The notes: generated from the sequence alone by a model not told the origin. A DNA stretch of 64,000 nt from an uncultured Anaeroplasmataceae bacterium (GCA_910584005.1 CAJTXR010000002.1:107681-171680), one strand, 5' to 3'. Shown: positions 34,625 to 44,814, counted from the first letter of the stretch. Program-made: numbers and translations.

Positions 34625-36312
34625 TTTTAGCATTAACTGGTGTACCTCTAGTTATCGTTAGTATTCTTGCTTTTATTTTAGTTTTAGGAGTAATCATCAT
34701 AATTCATGAGGGTGGACACTTCTTTTTTGCAAGAAGAGCAGGAATTTTATGCCATGAGTTTTCCATTGGAATGGGACCTGCAATATATAAACATAAGTTT
34801 AAAGAAACGACCTTTTGTATTCGGGCCATTCCTATTGGTGGGTATGTATCTATGGCAGGAGAAGAGGTTTCCAATGAACTAGTTAAAGTTGGAGATACCA
34901 TTGGAGTCAATCTTTTAGATCAAAAAATAAGTGAAATAATTACGGTTGAAGATGTAGATGCAATGGTTCGTGGTGAGGTTGTTGATGTCGATTTATATGG
35001 CGAAGAAGGCAACCCATTATATATAACTATTTATGATGGATTTCAAAATCAATATTATGAGGTAGTAGAAGATGCTTATTATATCTTGAAAAAGGGCGAG
35101 AAAATGCAGATTACTCCTTACAATCGCTCTTTTGAATCCAAAAGTATCTTACAAAGATTTTTAACTTTGTTTGCTGGACCTTTTATGAATTTTATTTTAG
35201 CAATTTTTCTTTATTTAATTGTTAGTTTTGCTACAGGCGTTCCAAATAACGCATCTTCAAAAATTGGAAGTATGCCAGGCTCTAACTCTTATTTGATTCA
35301 AAATGGAGAATCCATTTTAAAATCTGGAGATGAAATCAAAAAGATTAATGGAAAAGATGTTTCAAACTGGGATGATGTGAGTATTGCATTAGATGATCTC
35401 TTAGATACAAATCAAACAAATGTTGAGATGGAAATTCTAAGAAATGGAGTTCAGCATACCATCCATGTAAATTGTTATACCTATATTGCATCCCTTGGTA
35501 TTTCTGATATACAAGTAGAAGAAAAAGAAAAGCCAAATGGAATTCAAGGTGTAACTTTAGGAAATATTGCTTTACGTTATTTGGATGATGGAAAAAAAGG
35601 AAAATATCCAATCAAAGAAGGCGATATTCTAACGAAAATTAAAGTAGATAAGGTAAACAAAGATAAAACAATTGAACCAGGAGAGGTTGTTCCTATTGAG
35701 TCTTGGAGTCAATTGATTGGTATATTTAAGAATGCGGATGTTGTGAATGTTAAGTTTGAATACTATTCTTATGATAAAGGGGATTTAGTATCCATAGAAG
35801 AATGTGCTACATTACAAACGTATGGAGATGAAGTTTTAAATAATCAAAGAATTGAAAAAATTCAAATTAGAGTCGGAATGTCCCCAACTATGCATTTTAA
35901 GTTTTTTGAATGTATTGGCGAAGCATTTAAGGATTTTTGGCAGGATTTTACTTTGATTTTTAGAACGCTAGCTTTATTAATTGCACCAACGAAAGGAATC
36001 CGTCAGGTTGGAGTGAATGATTTATCTAGTTTTGTTGGTATTTTTGGGTTGATTCAAACCTTTGTAGCTTCTGGAATATTATCCTTAATGGCATTCATGG
36101 CGATGCTATCTGTAAATATAGGAGTTATGAATTTATTGCCAATTCCTGCATTAGATGGCGGAAGGATTGTATTTTTGGGATATGAATTAGTAACTAGAAA
36201 AAAAGCAAGTAAGAAGGTAGAAAATATTATTAATAATGTCTTCTTTATTCTTTTGATGATATTATTTGTGTATGTGACCTATCATGATATAGTTCGTTTA
36301 ATTAGAAAGTAG
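34621..36312 (+). CDS. rseP: Site-2 protease RseP/RasP
   Basis: An intramembrane zinc protease that cleaves anti-sigma factors and signal peptide remnants. HEGGH at residues 29-33 gives the zinc ligands, with the second ligand motif near the C-terminus in NLLPIPALDGGRIV. About 563 residues is long for the family (usually 350-450): the region between has two PDZ-like parts (near residues 200-270 and 290-400) and an N-terminal-side insert around residues 85-165 rich in Val/Glu/Asp. It is co-transcribed with dxr, as in many Bacillota. Confidence 0.93.
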   Translation: MILALTGVPLVIVSILAFILVLGVIIIIHEGGHFFFARRAGILCHEFSIGMGPAIYKHKFKETTFCIRAIPIGGYVSMAGEEVSNELVKVGDTIGVNLLDQKISEIITVEDVDAMVRGEVVDVDLYGEEGNPLYITIYDGFQNQYYEVVEDAYYILKKGEKMQITPYNRSFESKSILQRFLTLFAGPFMNFILAIFLYLIVSFATGVPNNASSKIGSMPGSNSYLIQNGESILKSGDEIKKINGKDVSNWDDVSIALDDLLDTNQTNVEMEILRNGVQHTIHVNCYTYIASLGISDIQVEEKEKPNGIQGVTLGNIALRYLDDGKKGKYPIKEGDILTKIKVDKVNKDKTIEPGEVVPIESWSQLIGIFKNADVVNVKFEYYSYDKGDLVSIEECATLQTYGDEVLNNQRIEKIQIRVGMSPTMHFKFFECIGEAFKDFWQDFTLIFRTLALLIAPTKGIRQVGVNDLSSFVGIFGLIQTFVASGILSLMAFMAMLSVNIGVMNLLPIPALDGGRIVFLGYELVTRKKASKKVENIINNVFFILLMILFVYVTYHDIVRLIRK

Positions 36313-36321
36313 GGATATTTT

Positions 36322-37821
36322 ATGGATTATACAAATCCAATACTTTATTCAGATTATTCCGATCCAGATGTGATCCGGAGAGGGGATAATTTTTATATGA
36401 TTGCCTCAAGTTTTAATCATACGCCGGGAATTCCAATTTTAAAAAGTAAAAATTTGGTGGATTGGAAAATTATAGGGCATGTTTTTGAAAGCATCCCTTT
36501 TGAAAGATTTAAAGATGTACATCATGGAGATGGTGCTTGGGCACCATCTTTAAGATATCATAATGGTTTATATTATGTGTCTATCCCTTTTCCAGATGAG
36601 GGGATTTATATTGCTAGCTGTACAGATATTGAAAAAGGGAACTGGAGCAAACCTTGGTGTCTAATTGAGGGAAAAGGATTTGAAGATCCATGCCCAATAT
36701 GGTTAGAAGATAAGTGTTATATGGTTTTGGCTTTTGCGAAAAGTCGAGCTGGATTTAACTCTTGTCTTGGCTTATATGAGGTAACCTCTGATTTGAAAAA
36801 TAAGATTTCTGAAACTTATACGATTATTTATGATGGACATAATATGAATCCGACAATTGAAGGGCCAAAGTTTAATCAAAGAAATGGCTGGATTTATATT
36901 ATGGCTCCAGCTGGTTCTGTAAAAACTGGATGGCAGGTTTGTCTTAGAAGTAAGAATATATATGGTCCTTATGAACCAAAAATTGTTTTGATGCAAAATG
37001 ATTCTATTATCAATGGACCTCATCAGGGAGCATTAATTGAACTTAAGAATGATGAATGGGCCTTTATCCATTTTCAATATAAAAAATGCTATGGAAGAAT
37101 TTGCCATTTACAACCTGTAAAATGGGTAAATGATTGGCCATTATGTGGCTATGCACATGATGAATTATTATCGGGTACGCCGGTACTTAAACATGAATAT
37201 TTAGTTCCAAAAAAATCAAATTTTAAACTTCAAACTGAAGATACTTTCAAAAATGATAAATTGAGCTTAATGTGGCAGACGCCAGCAAATAAGCAAGATG
37301 GGTGGTTTTCATTTCATGAAGGCTTGATTTTAAATTGTTTTTATCACAATGAAAAAGCGTTAAAGGCTTTAAATTTAACACCAAATTTATTCTTAACGAA
37401 ACTTGCTTTCCCTTCTTTTAAAGTAGAAAGTTTATGTGAAATCAAATTAGCAAAAGATGAAGATGAAGTAGGATTATGCTATATGGGAAATACTTATGCA
37501 TATATCTGCATAAAGCGAATTCATGGTGTGAATCATCTTCAAGTTCGGACAGGGGCATTTAATCAAGAGTATGATGTTGTTATTTTTGATTCTATTTATC
37601 AAAATAACGAAATACTTTTTTCAATGAAGTTTACATATCCTGGAATTTATCAGTTGGGATTTAATGGGACAAGCTTAAAGCAATGTTTTACAGCAACTCC
37701 GGGGCGATGGATTGGTGGTAAAATAGGAATTTACGCTAGAGGAGCATCCCTATCTTATGGGTATGGAAGATTTAAATTTTTTAAAGTAAAGGCTGTGAAG
37801 GTTAGTGAAAGAAAAAGATAG
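36322..37821 (+). CDS. Glycoside hydrolase family 43 (beta-xylosidase/arabinofuranosidase type)
   Basis: A 499-residue cytoplasmic glycosidase with no signal peptide. The five-bladed catalytic domain shows the GH43 triad: Asp in YSDPDVIRRGDNFYMIASSF, Asp in FEDPCPIW and Glu in TIEGPKF. The C-terminal region (from about residue 320) is a beta-sandwich (GLILNCFYHNEKALKAL, VGLCYMGNTYAYICIKR) typical of xylosidase C-terminal domains. It would release xylose or arabinose from imported oligosaccharides. Its place between rseP and rlmD is odd; spacing of 9 nt suggests it is in that operon. Confidence 0.9.
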   Translation: MDYTNPILYSDYSDPDVIRRGDNFYMIASSFNHTPGIPILKSKNLVDWKIIGHVFESIPFERFKDVHHGDGAWAPSLRYHNGLYYVSIPFPDEGIYIASCTDIEKGNWSKPWCLIEGKGFEDPCPIWLEDKCYMVLAFAKSRAGFNSCLGLYEVTSDLKNKISETYTIIYDGHNMNPTIEGPKFNQRNGWIYIMAPAGSVKTGWQVCLRSKNIYGPYEPKIVLMQNDSIINGPHQGALIELKNDEWAFIHFQYKKCYGRICHLQPVKWVNDWPLCGYAHDELLSGTPVLKHEYLVPKKSNFKLQTEDTFKNDKLSLMWQTPANKQDGWFSFHEGLILNCFYHNEKALKALNLTPNLFLTKLAFPSFKVESLCEIKLAKDEDEVGLCYMGNTYAYICIKRIHGVNHLQVRTGAFNQEYDVVIFDSIYQNNEILFSMKFTYPGIYQLGFNGTSLKQCFTATPGRWIGGKIGIYARGASLSYGYGRFKFFKVKAVKVSERKR

Positions 37822-39172
37822 TTTTATTTTAGATATCAAGCGATTAGGAATTAATGGTGAAGGAATTGGATTTTATAATCGAATGACTACATTTGTAGAA
37901 AATGCAATTCCAGGGGAAGGACATTTGGTTGAAGTAACTGATGTGAAAGATAAAATGGTTTTTGCAAAAAGTATTGAGATTAAACATTCCTCAAGTGATC
38001 GTAGGGTTCCTAGTTGTCCTTATTATGAGGAATGTGGCGGATGTAATGTTTCTCATATCTCATATGAAAAGATGCTAGAATTTAAACGGGATTTAGTTAT
38101 TGAAGCCATAACGAGATATACAAAATTAAATCCTAGATCTTTTGAAATTAGAAAGACAGTTCCTTCTTTAGAGCAATTTGGGTATCGAAATCGCAGCCAA
38201 TTAACAATTCAAAAAATAAATGATGAATATACGGTTTCAATGCTTAAAGCGAAATCTAATCATTTGGTTCCAATTCAGGAATGTAAGATTCAAAAACCTA
38301 TCATCAATCAAATCAATCAAAAGGTAATGGTATATGCCAAAGAACTTGGGATATCTGTATATTTGCCAAAGTTTAATCGAGGTGTGTTGAGATATTTGGT
38401 GGTAAGAGCAAATGCTCAAAATGAAGTGCTTGTATGCTTAATATGTGCAGAGAAGAATAATAAAATCAAAGAATTGGCTAAAAAAATCATTTTAATTCCT
38501 GAGGTGAAAGGAGTTTATGAATCCTTTAATACATCTAAAAAAGAAGGTGTATTTTTTGGTGAAGAAACGAATCTTTTAGAAGGAATGCCTTATATCATTG
38601 AGCAGATTGGAACGATAAAATATAAATTATATCCAAATACCTTTTTTCAATTAAATACCGCTCAAGCGAAAAATGTTTTTGATTTGGTTTTAAAAGCATG
38701 TAAATTATCAAGAAAAGAGCGAGTTTTAGATGCATATTGTGGGGTGGGAGCAATTGGCTTATATCTTGCAAATATGGCAAAAGAGGTTGTAGGTATTGAG
38801 TACAATAAAGATTCTGTGGTAGCCGCAAATGAAAATGCAAAATTAAACAAAATACAGAATGCCAAGTTCTATCAAGGAGATGCTGCAATGTTGTTGCCAG
38901 CAATGATAACTAAAGGGGAAACTTTTGATGTTGTAGTAGTAGATCCTCCAAGAACGGGATTAGGAAAAGAATTGATTGATACACTTCTTAAAACAGAAGT
39001 GAAAAAGGTTGTATATGTATCATGCAATCCTGCAACTTTGGCTAAGGATATAGAGAAGTTGAGTGCTAGGTATAAGGTCAATTCTATTACACCTTTGGAT
39101 ATGTTTCCTCAGACAGCATTAGTTGAGAATGTAGTTCAATTAACCCACATTGAAAGTGCTCCAATAAAATAA
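37805..39172 (+). CDS. rlmD: 23S rRNA (uracil-C5)-methyltransferase RlmD family
   Basis: A 455-residue RNA m5U methyltransferase. It has an N-terminal TRAM domain, the [4Fe-4S] Cys set CPYYEECGGCNVSH near residue 67, FFQLNTAQA, SAM motif DAYCGVGAIGLYLA, PPRTGLGKE and catalytic VSCNPATLAKD. RlmD/RlmCD/TrmFO-type assignments cannot be separated by sight; RlmCD-like dual specificity is possible. GTG 37805 overlaps the GH43 gene by 17 nt. Its 3' end is duplicated at 47599, marking it as an integration site. Confidence 0.92.
   Translation: MKEKDSFILDIKRLGINGEGIGFYNRMTTFVENAIPGEGHLVEVTDVKDKMVFAKSIEIKHSSSDRRVPSCPYYEECGGCNVSHISYEKMLEFKRDLVIEAITRYTKLNPRSFEIRKTVPSLEQFGYRNRSQLTIQKINDEYTVSMLKAKSNHLVPIQECKIQKPIINQINQKVMVYAKELGISVYLPKFNRGVLRYLVVRANAQNEVLVCLICAEKNNKIKELAKKIILIPEVKGVYESFNTSKKEGVFFGEETNLLEGMPYIIEQIGTIKYKLYPNTFFQLNTAQAKNVFDLVLKACKLSRKERVLDAYCGVGAIGLYLANMAKEVVGIEYNKDSVVAANENAKLNKIQNAKFYQGDAAMLLPAMITKGETFDVVVVDPPRTGLGKELIDTLLKTEVKKVVYVSCNPATLAKDIEKLSARYKVNSITPLDMFPQTALVENVVQLTHIESAPIK
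39120..39164 (+). repeat. Direct repeat copy 1: rlmD 3' end (att-like)
   Basis: Forty-five bases covering the last codons of rlmD. A second copy with three differences is at 47599-47643, about 8.5 kb away. The 3' end of rlmD (rum/rumA) is a known insertion site of integrative elements in Bacillota. Confidence 0.8.
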
Positions 39173-39188
39173 ATAACTATTATAAATG

Positions 39189-39231
39189 ATGTCGTTAGAT
39201 AGATAAAATTTCTATTTGACGACATTTTTTT
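39189..39231 (+). terminator. Terminator after rlmD
   Basis: A 14-bp stem with two G-U pairs, ATGTCGTTAGATAG / CTATTTGACGACAT, then a seven-T run. It is not repeated after the second att-like copy. Confidence 0.8.
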
Positions 39232-39530
39232 AAAAATTATGGTTTATATATAAAACCAGTCAACTTTGATAGGGTGTTTTATTTTTTCGGAAAGCAGTTA
39301 AGTTGAGATGATATTATTTAATATTCTTTTATCCGGAAGAATATTTCATCCATCTTTCTTTTAAAGATTTTAAAAAAAATTAAAATAATTAATCGATATG
39401 AAATTAGTATTTTGAGAATATATTACTGAAAATATTATTAAAACGTCGAAATGTTATGATATTTGTGATAAAATAGCTATAAAAGAAATTTCTCATAGCA
39501 TAATGATGATTAGAAGAAAGGGAGATTAAG
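39232..39530. other. Intergenic region before the STAND gene with an inverted repeat
   Basis: No gene seen. At 39320-39345 a perfect 9-bp inverted repeat AATATTCTT / AAGAATATT with an 8-nt spacer occurs and could be an operator or recombination-related. A -10-like TAAAAT lies near 39470. AAGGGAG precedes the GTG start of the next gene. Confidence 0.4.
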
Positions 39531-42500
39531 GTGAATAGAATTGAATTAGAATTAAAATTAAAAGAAATTGACCAATCATCTTTTCAAAGAATTTGTGATT
39601 ACATTCTTTCTGATGAAGGTTTTAACGTTGTTCCTTATGGTAATTGTGAAGGAGTATCAAAGACAAGAAAAGGCACCCCAGATTCATATATTCTTGATGA
39701 AAAATCCAATTCATTTATTTTTGTAGAATATACAACTCAAAAAGATAATTTAGATGATAAAATTATTAGTGATATTGAAAAATGTCTTGAAAAATCAGAA
39801 TCTCTTAATCAAATGAAACTCACAAAAATACTTTATTTTTGTAATAGCAATAATATTTCACCTGTAACTATAGACTCTGTTAAAAGACTATGCTCTACTA
39901 AAACTGTTGACTTTAAAATTTACACAAACTTAGAAGTTTGCAATCTTCTCAAAAAACATAGGCTAATACTAAAAGAAATGTTTAATGATACAATTTTTGA
40001 TAATGAAATATATTCCCTAGATGAGTTCATTTATTCTACGAAGAAATATAAAGGGGTAGATCATTCTTTTAAATATTACAAAAGAGAAGAAGATGAAGAA
40101 AAACTCATTTCATCTATTAATAATAATTTTATAACTTTGATTTCTGGTGAACCTGGCGTTGGGAAAAGTATGCTTGTAGTTCAAACATTAAAACAATTTG
40201 AACAAGTTGTTTATTGTATAAATTCTTCTAATGAAGAATCTATTGAAAAATTGAATTATTTATTAGAAAAAAGTAAAGATTTAATACTTTTCATAGATGA
40301 TGTTAATGAAATTTCTTCATTCTCACGGCTATTAAACTCAATTGATATGGCAAAGAAGACATCTTCACTAAAAATTGTGTGTACAATAAGAGAATATGCA
40401 TTATCAAAAATATATAATATATTAAACAAGTTTGATTATACATATAAGATAGTGAGAATAGATAGATTTAAAGATGATGCTATTAAGACCATTCTATCAA
40501 CGAATCTAAATATTTGTAATGATAAATGGCTTGAGAGAATATGTATATTGTCAAAAGGGAATCCTAGATTAGCATTTATGGCTGGAAAAGTGGCAATTGA
40601 TAGAGGTGTGAAAAATTTGATTGATAGCAAAACTATTATGAGAGAGTATTTCACTATTGCTAATAGTGAAGCTATTAATGATATTATTAATGAATACTAT
40701 GATGTTCTTGGAGTGATTGCTTTTCTTAAAAGAACCGACATTGAAGATGAGGACTCCTATAAAGATATTTTAACGCTATGTAAGATTAATTTTAATAAAT
40801 TTAAGAATTCTATTACATTACTTAGAGATTACGAACTAATCGATATTTTTGAAGACCGTGTCTTGCAAATAAATGATCAAAACTTATCAGATTTTTTGAT
40901 TGAGAAGGCATTCATTGAAAAAAAGATTTGTACAATATTTGATTTGATAACAAAACTAATAGTATTTAAAAAAGGTCAAATTGTTGATTCTCTAAATATA
41001 ATTTTAAATATTTATTCTTCTAAAGAAAGTAGATTATATTTAGAGTCAGAGATTAAAAAATCCTGGGATTATTTGGCTGATAAAAAAGAAATTGACATAT
41101 TTATTAAAGTTTTTTATCTTTGTGATACGACTAGGGCTCTCATATATTGCTATAATATAATTAAGAACAGCTATAAAAAATGCTCTTTAGAGAACATAAA
41201 TATTAAAGTTCCTACAGATCACAATGACTATATTGAAATGATTTTCACGATTGCCAGACAGAATAATGATAAAGATGCATTTAATCTTTTATTAGAATGT
41301 CTTGATTATGAAGAAATAAGAAATTATGCACTAGGAGCTTTAAAAAGAATAGCTATATTAAAACCAGAGTTATTTTATAATGGAATAGTTAATAATGATT
41401 TGATTTTTATTATTAAAGAATTTAGTGATAAGATTTGGTTTCAAGATGTGTTACAAATAATAATAAATGAATCATTAAAATTTGATTATGAATTTAGTCA
41501 ATATACAAATGATAAAAATATTTTATTCAATCACTTTTCATTAAAAGATACCTATATTGGTATTATTCAATATAGAAATAAAATATGGAATTTAACGTTT
41601 CTTCTTGATGATGAGCATAAATATGATCTTCTAAAAAATTATCAAAATCATTTTCCTCAAAAGGATTCTAAAAATATTTTTAAAAATGATATCAAAAATA
41701 TTAATGTTTTAATTGAGTCTATTGAGAATGTCGATTATGTGTTAGAAAAAATTTTGAAGGTAAAAATGTTGGAAAAATTTTATTCTTTTAAGATGAAAGA
41801 GGATGCTCTGAAAATACATGATGAAACTGATTTGGATTTATATTTATTAATCATTGATCCTAAAGATAAGTATTTAGAGTATTCCATTAGAAAAACTAAA
41901 CATCATAGTGATATTAATGAGTTTATTGCAAATTCCGCTTTAGATGAGATTAAAAAAAGCTTGGTTTTGTGTGATAGCCTTTTATTAAAGGATAATGGTT
42001 TGACAGGAAAAATAAATATTTTTTTAGAGCTCCTATTCAAGGGCTTTAATGCGGAAATTTTAACAGGTTTATTAGATAATGATTTTTTATCAACAGTATC
42101 TTCTGAGATTAAAATCCAAATAGTTAAAGGAAACTATTTTACTGGAAATAATGACAAAGCATTGGAGTATTTATTTGCAAGAAAAGAAGACTTAGTCACA
42201 ATAGAATGTTTTATGGAAATATTTAATCACATAAATGAAAATGATATTGATGATTATTTAAGAGGTATATTTAACGATTGTTTTGAACGGGATTTGGTAT
42301 CCTCTGAAATTATTTTTGCAAGAAGAATAGATACCTTGTTGATGTTTTCCGATAACGACTTAGATTTTATTGATAAAATACAAAAAATATTTCAAGTGAT
42401 GGAATCAAATAAAATTAAAGCTCAATCATGGTTTGGTTTACTTTTTAATGAGTATTGCATTGACAAAGATGAGTTAATTGGTAAATTTGTAAAATGTTAC

Positions 42501-42611
42501 AAACTACATTTACTAGAAGAAATAGTATTGTATTTTGTCACAAATAAATTGAAATCTCATGATCTTCAAGATTATGTGTATTCTATATCAAATTATGATA
42601 TTGAGTTTTAA
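39531..42611 (+). CDS. Nuclease-STAND ATPase, Avs-like defence protein (frameshifted)
   Basis: A 1026-residue protein. Residues about 1-145 look like a Mrr/PD-(D/E)XK nuclease: FQRICDYIL, TPDSYI, and FIFVEYTTQ as the active-site strand. Residues about 180-450 are a STAND-type NTPase: Walker A SGEPGVGKS near 207, Walker B LILFIDDVNE near 250 and CTIREYAL as a sensor motif. A long helical-repeat C-terminal part follows, expected to sense a target. This layout matches Avs/nSTAND antiphage proteins. The frame stops at 42609 in TTTTAA, but coding continues at once in the +1 frame. The start is GTG 39531, with AAGGGAG upstream. Codon usage is more AT-rich than the backbone. Confidence 0.8.
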   Translation: MNRIELELKLKEIDQSSFQRICDYILSDEGFNVVPYGNCEGVSKTRKGTPDSYILDEKSNSFIFVEYTTQKDNLDDKIISDIEKCLEKSESLNQMKLTKILYFCNSNNISPVTIDSVKRLCSTKTVDFKIYTNLEVCNLLKKHRLILKEMFNDTIFDNEIYSLDEFIYSTKKYKGVDHSFKYYKREEDEEKLISSINNNFITLISGEPGVGKSMLVVQTLKQFEQVVYCINSSNEESIEKLNYLLEKSKDLILFIDDVNEISSFSRLLNSIDMAKKTSSLKIVCTIREYALSKIYNILNKFDYTYKIVRIDRFKDDAIKTILSTNLNICNDKWLERICILSKGNPRLAFMAGKVAIDRGVKNLIDSKTIMREYFTIANSEAINDIINEYYDVLGVIAFLKRTDIEDEDSYKDILTLCKINFNKFKNSITLLRDYELIDIFEDRVLQINDQNLSDFLIEKAFIEKKICTIFDLITKLIVFKKGQIVDSLNIILNIYSSKESRLYLESEIKKSWDYLADKKEIDIFIKVFYLCDTTRALIYCYNIIKNSYKKCSLENINIKVPTDHNDYIEMIFTIARQNNDKDAFNLLLECLDYEEIRNYALGALKRIAILKPELFYNGIVNNDLIFIIKEFSDKIWFQDVLQIIINESLKFDYEFSQYTNDKNILFNHFSLKDTYIGIIQYRNKIWNLTFLLDDEHKYDLLKNYQNHFPQKDSKNIFKNDIKNINVLIESIENVDYVLEKILKVKMLEKFYSFKMKEDALKIHDETDLDLYLLIIDPKDKYLEYSIRKTKHHSDINEFIANSALDEIKKSLVLCDSLLLKDNGLTGKINIFLELLFKGFNAEILTGLLDNDFLSTVSSEIKIQIVKGNYFTGNNDKALEYLFARKEDLVTIECFMEIFNHINENDIDDYLRGIFNDCFERDLVSSEIIFARRIDTLLMFSDNDLDFIDKIQKIFQVMESNKIKAQSWFGLLFNEYCIDKDELIGKFVKCYKLHLLEEIVLYFVTNKLKSHDLQDYVYSISNYDIEF

Positions 42612-43179
42612 AAAAAAAATAACTGATTTACTTATAGATTTTAGACTTCATCTTGATTATGACTTACTTTCAGGGTTGTGGTATGCAGATGATTCTTTCA
42701 ATAAAGCTGATATTATTTTTGATGAAGTGGCAAAGCAAAATGACTTGATTTTAACCCCATTATTCTTAGAACGTGCATTTCTTAATTTTGATGATGATGG
42801 TGAAATGTTTTTGCAATGGGCACAAAACAAGGTGAAAGAAATTAGTAAAGATAATGAATACATGTTATTATTTGAACTTGTTTCAAGATGTTCATGTGCA
42901 AATGCAATTAATATATATAAAGAAGTTGTTATTAAAAGAATACCGATAGATTTATATAAAATAATAATAAGCTACCCATCTATTTTATCATGGTCTGGAA
43001 GTGAAGTTAATGCTGTTAATGAAAAAATAAAGAAATTCAATTTGATACTATCAACAATACCTGAGGGCATTAAATATTTAGAATATAAAGATTGTTTAAA
43101 TGATAATATTAATAAACTTAAAAAATATTGTAAAGAAGTTCTTATAAGAGAAAAACTTGATTTTTTTGATAATTATTAA
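42607..43179 (+). CDS. C-terminal part of the STAND protein in the +1 frame
   Basis: About 190 residues in the +1 frame relative to the preceding gene, beginning FKKKITDLLIDFRLHLDYDLL and continuing the same helical, acidic composition. No RBS lies near the possible internal ATGs (42559 and later), so independent translation is unlikely. The junction is gag-ttt-taa followed by ten As: a +1 slip of the Phe tRNA in TTTT would bypass the stop, or one T was inserted by mutation or sequencing error. I read this as the end of the same protein (about 1216 residues in all). Confidence 0.65.
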   Translation, partial: FKKKITDLLIDFRLHLDYDLLSGLWYADDSFNKADIIFDEVAKQNDLILTPLFLERAFLNFDDDGEMFLQWAQNKVKEISKDNEYMLLFELVSRCSCANAINIYKEVVIKRIPIDLYKIIISYPSILSWSGSEVNAVNEKIKKFNLILSTIPEGIKYLEYKDCLNDNINKLKKYCKEVLIREKLDFFDNY

Positions 43180-43219
43180 AAAAACAAATGAAATTATAAG
43201 TGATAAAAGGAGAAAAAAT

Positions 43220-44743
43220 ATGCTAGAAAATAGAATAATGATTGTTCACTATTATAATGGATCTATTTCAGTTAAGGATAGTAATCAGAAATTTTATTTG
43301 GATATATCAAGTGAGAATTTTAATGATTTATTAGTTCATTATAGGAAAAATTTTACAGAAGTATGTGGAATGGAGCAAATTAAAAATCCTTTGAATGATG
43401 GTTATGCTTTCAATTTTTCCTATTCATATAAAAAAGATAATGATGATTTTTCTAATTTTAAAATGATAATGGATAAAATGGTAAATTCGATGATTATAAT
43501 TAAGCATAACTTACTTCCAAAAGAACTTCAAGATGAATATACATGGATAAATTTAAATGAATGTACTTTAGATAAATTTGCTACAGAGTTTTGGAAGGGG
43601 ATAATCGTTTTAGCATATAGGCAGATTTTTTTTGAAAAAGAATTAAATGAACTAAGAAATAAACTAAAACTAGCTCAAGTCGATCAAACTATTACGATAA
43701 ATGATTATTTAAATTTTTTGAAAAAAAGCATTGATTTTTATGATTACGATATTATGGAACGTCTTGTTAATTACACAGGTAAATACCAAGATATTAATGG
43801 AGATAAAAGCCATAAGAAACTTTCAAAAAAACTATATTATGATGAGTTAAAGAATCATAATCAAATATATGAATTAATAGAAGAATCTACTATAATTTTG
43901 AAAAATAGAGATACTATTATGAAAAAAACGATAGATGATTATTATAAGTTATCTATTAATTTGATGGAAGAATATGTTAAACAAGAAGATGCATTGCCAG
44001 AATATATATATGATTATGCAAGTCGTATCTCTGAATTTGATGAAGAAAAATGGAAATTATATAAAATTTGTATTGAGAAGGGATATGCTTATGCATTAGA
44101 TGATTTTTATTTTGACTGGCTCCTTTCAGGATTTGAGCATTTAAATGTTAGAAAGTATCTATATAGAAATATGACAAATCTCAAATTGAATAGAATTGAG
44201 AATTGTTTTAATAAAAAGTTTCTTTTTATTTATTCTGTATTAGAACTAGAATTCAATAAAGAAATAGACTATATTAGAACTTTCAAGAATTTAGAATATG
44301 TTTTTGACAATAATGTTAAGGTTATAAAAACATATGGGTATAAGGATATATATAAGTTTTTATTAAGCCAAGAAGAAATAGCAATTTTAACGATTTTCTT
44401 ATATCGTCTTTTAGATTTAGACTGTATTAAAAAATTAAATTTAAAATTCAAAGAGAAACATTTGAAAAAATATGAAAAATCTTTAAAACAAGAAATTAGT
44501 GATTATCCAGCCCTCGAGTATTTGCGATTGATAGATAAGTATTTACCTTTATCAACTTCAATAGATTTCAATTTTAATAGTGAGATATCTATAAAAGATG
44601 CAATGAAGCAAACACTTAATTTTCATATTGATAATTTAAAGGAAGAAGATTTGAATGAAATGATTATAAAATGTGAAATGCTAGGCATTGACATGTCGAA
44701 AGTAAAAGAATTTCATAAAGCCAAACGAATCACTAATAATTAA
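43220..44743 (+). CDS. Unknown partner gene of the STAND protein
   Basis: A 507-residue, mostly helical, charged protein that I do not recognise. The N-terminal 130 residues have alternating hydrophobic strands (ENRIMIVHYYNG) and a segment LLPKELQDEYTWINLNECTLDKF; the C-terminal half is helical repeats with Tyr/Lys-rich stretches. There is no nucleotide-binding motif, signal peptide or membrane helix. ATG 43220 has AAAGGAG upstream, 40 nt after the STAND gene; the two look like one operon. It may be an effector or regulatory subunit of that system, by position only. Confidence 0.6.
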   Translation: MLENRIMIVHYYNGSISVKDSNQKFYLDISSENFNDLLVHYRKNFTEVCGMEQIKNPLNDGYAFNFSYSYKKDNDDFSNFKMIMDKMVNSMIIIKHNLLPKELQDEYTWINLNECTLDKFATEFWKGIIVLAYRQIFFEKELNELRNKLKLAQVDQTITINDYLNFLKKSIDFYDYDIMERLVNYTGKYQDINGDKSHKKLSKKLYYDELKNHNQIYELIEESTIILKNRDTIMKKTIDDYYKLSINLMEEYVKQEDALPEYIYDYASRISEFDEEKWKLYKICIEKGYAYALDDFYFDWLLSGFEHLNVRKYLYRNMTNLKLNRIENCFNKKFLFIYSVLELEFNKEIDYIRTFKNLEYVFDNNVKVIKTYGYKDIYKFLLSQEEIAILTIFLYRLLDLDCIKKLNLKFKEKHLKKYEKSLKQEISDYPALEYLRLIDKYLPLSTSIDFNFNSEISIKDAMKQTLNFHIDNLKEEDLNEMIIKCEMLGIDMSKVKEFHKAKRITNN

Positions 44744-44814
44744 ATATATCTGATTAAAATGATTGCCACTATTAAACATAATTTGTTTAGTTATGACTTT
44801 TATTTTTATATTAT

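Noticed and set aside
42600-42625. -1 ribosomal frameshift or transcript slippage in the A10 tract
   Set aside because: The continuing frame is +1, and the in-frame stop precedes most of the A tract, so slippage there would not rescue it.
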